Shown one piece after another: positions 24,101 to 24,574 of a stretch of 24,574 bases of DNA (its first letter is position 1; each line of letters opens with the position of its first letter). Source of the stretch: Ruminiclostridium sp. GTDB taxonomy: Bacteria; Bacillota; Clostridia; DSM-8532. The notes under the pieces were generated by a model. That model had not been told where the DNA came from and did no database searches. It worked only from the letters and a program-made list of their open reading frames with translations. The stretch lies in assembly GCA_003535195.1 (NCBI GenBank), contig DOHN01000096.1, positions 1 to 24,574 on the forward strand, read 5' to 3'. A program made the position numbers and the translations under genes.

Positions 24101-24574
24101 TCGGACACGACATAAGCCGTATCTTCTTTGCGAATAATAACTTGCTCAAACCTGTCCTTTACCCGGTTTAAAGTATTGGATACATAGGAAAAGCTGGGGT
24201 TATCAAAAAGTTTTTCCTGTACCCCGAAAACAGCTCTTAAGCGGGAAGTCTTAATAATTTCTCCCAGCTCGCGCATGAAGCCCAGATCGAGCTTAATCTC
24301 CTGTTCTTTGCGGCCGCTAAGATAGTCGAGGAATTCATCCACCACTATCAGGTATCCTTTGTTGGGATATTTGGATGAAAATATCTCCATCATTGTCAGT
24401 AGCACATCTTTATTCGAGATAATATCTTTTTCATCAGGAAAGTCAAAGATGAGCCCACGTTCAGCAAAATCCTGCTTTACTTTTGTCAGGATGATGTTCC
24501 TGAGAGACATTTTTGATGCGCCTATTTCAATACGCAAAACCTCAAACTTCCCGGCAATAACTTTGGCTGACTCG
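21181..24574 (-). CDS. brxC: BREX ATPase BrxC (type III, DUF6079-like), 5' end beyond the window
   Basis: The visible part is about 1130 codons. The frame runs on through the right edge (the residues before the first possible start read ESAKVIAGKFEVLR), so the N-terminus with Walker A lies outside. A Walker B strand is visible at GYLIVVDEFLDYL (about 60-73 from the TTG at 24537), followed by AAA+-like helices (LRAVFGVQEKLFDN, RFEQVIIRKEDTAYVV). The C-terminal third is coiled-coil rich and has a CxxC pair (FCTKCNFP) near residue 995. BrxC is the large ATPase of BREX complexes. Size, gene position and lack of similarity to type I BrxC fit the type III form. The stop TAA is 12 bases before the methyltransferase ATG. 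The expected brxF would be immediately right of the window. Confidence 0.88.
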   Translation of the reverse strand, partial: ESAKVIAGKFEVLRIEIGASKMSLRNIILTKVKQDFAERGLIFDFPDEKDIISNKDVLLTMMEIFSSKYPNKGYLIVVDEFLDYLSGRKEQEIKLDLGFMRELGEIIKTSRLRAVFGVQEKLFDNPSFSYVSNTLNRVKDRFEQVIIRKEDTAYVVSERILKKTSEQKALIREHLHKFCSLYTNMSERMEEYVDLFPIHPSYIEVFNKIYIVENRHILKNISEIIRRILDDEITDESPGIVSFDSYWFFIKENLALKTDANIKEVVEKSGMLEDIVNRSFPKRLYKPLALQMIYALSVHRLTTGDISIHAGLTAENLRDDLCLHLKGMPDQSSDTLQSIIQAVLKDIMTTVSGQFIEHNTDNGQYYLDLKKDIDYDEKITQRAAIMDDDSLNSYFYDVVYYCLEWDQKEYVDNFKIYEHRLNWVTHNIFRSGYLFFGTPESRPTAQPPEDYYIYFVPPYNNESYTDDKKDDEVFFLFKPNEDFKNNLKLYGAAQMLKELAEEKNKPAYQNKAEAFKKKLTKYLSENKNTCFEVIYKGEEKQLLEVMKGQYRSVNPFKETIDLVASICLGEYFTQKYPEMPKFKIQITHRNRANIIRAGIDRFAGRKNQQANALLESFGLLDGEKITVQNSKYAQYFIKELEKIPAKAVINFSDIYTEVQNKDECYLDKQFGICYAMIPIVLLALVHTGHAVIALKNGTTLTASDMETLPKILATDIYEFKYISKPKDMQLAELVRLYGLLELPAGLINNPAQREAGLERLLAKAQEMATIAIKGNGKLNGDFELWGEPLIADHLAADYKASAKRVLDIFGNFQSRFNTVAKLNNFNYTMEQIEQLGKDITSSKTVLEYEKFKNDCLANINYMMNLERLELDAALRAEIETAKENFRKLRDDIPQDMSGEASAVDVNDLLAKVKNQYIDIYFAEHQKKRLGISDGQRKGELVSSVKLANLKRLKTISNILSTSKLDTIEKDLCGLKVCYELTLDMLKINHFCTKCNFPMGEADIPVKGRLDEIEDRVDSLLAEWTNTLFNTVTDPTLAEQKQYLNQEQRDAIDAFIRTKTLPEKIDQFFITAIEDLLQGFEPVAIAADELIDKLGALGPCDIDTFQQKLKALLDNYAKGKDKEKLRIIVKR

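Noticed and set aside
24461..24537. TTG at 24537 as the true start of BrxC
   Set aside because: The frame continues to the window edge without a stop, no ribosome site precedes the TTG, and the Walker A motif expected before the visible Walker B is missing. The gene must begin outside the window.
1..24574. CRISPR arrays, rRNA and tRNA genes
   Set aside because: No regularly spaced repeats and no rRNA or tRNA-like sequence were found by reading both strands. Small degenerate cases could be missed without a covariance-model search.

Overview
The window looks like a chromosomal segment from a low- to mid-GC Firmicute, probably an anaerobic clostridium of the Peptococcaceae/Desulfotomaculum type. 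The grounds are strong AGGAGG-type ribosome sites, TTG and GTG starts, a sigma-A-type promoter, an HpaB/4-hydroxybutyryl-CoA dehydratase family enzyme typical of anaerobic metabolism, and closest remembered relatives in clostridia. The genus is an inference.

Left part (1-8140), core-like genes. There are two unrecognised or weakly recognised proteins (148-720 and 736-1557), a small PQ-loop/SemiSWEET-like membrane protein (1711-1980) and a 725-base gene-free stretch. That stretch carries a good promoter running straight into a perfect palindrome. An AbfD-like flavoprotein (2706-4157) follows, convergent with a TetR regulator (4318-4965). A more GC-rich, tightly coupled minus-strand operon comes next: ECF sigma factor, zinc-binding anti-sigma factor and two membrane proteins (8139 down to 5257). 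It looks like an envelope-stress unit.

Middle (8140-10800), a disrupted locus. An intact IS1634-family element (8510-10276, 28-bp perfect terminal repeats) sits in the seventh codon of an SPL-type radical SAM gene. Removing the element and one TA copy restores the reading frame exactly. The same gene also loses its C-terminal half near 10690-10741, where accessory DNA begins.

Right part (10811-24574), an accessory/defence island with visibly lower GC. Two overlapping small zinc-ribbon genes face a small membrane protein gene, and a long inverted repeat lies between them. The rest is a minus-strand operon read from the right edge: brxC (5' end outside the window), pglX-type Zn-ribbon methyltransferase, an extra 493-aa gene, brxH helicase, pglZ and brxA. 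Except for the extra gene this is the order of a type III BREX phage-defence system; the expected first gene, brxF, would lie beyond the right edge.

The extra gene is the most interesting item. It lies between the methyltransferase and helicase genes and is closely spaced with the helicase gene. Its C-terminus carries a readable PD-(D/E)XK, RecB-like nuclease signature (E373, D403, E417-x-K419, Q433-x3-Y437). Canonical BREX is described as lacking an obvious nuclease, so a built-in candidate nuclease suggests a BREX variant with a restriction effector. Function is inferred from sequence motifs and gene order only.
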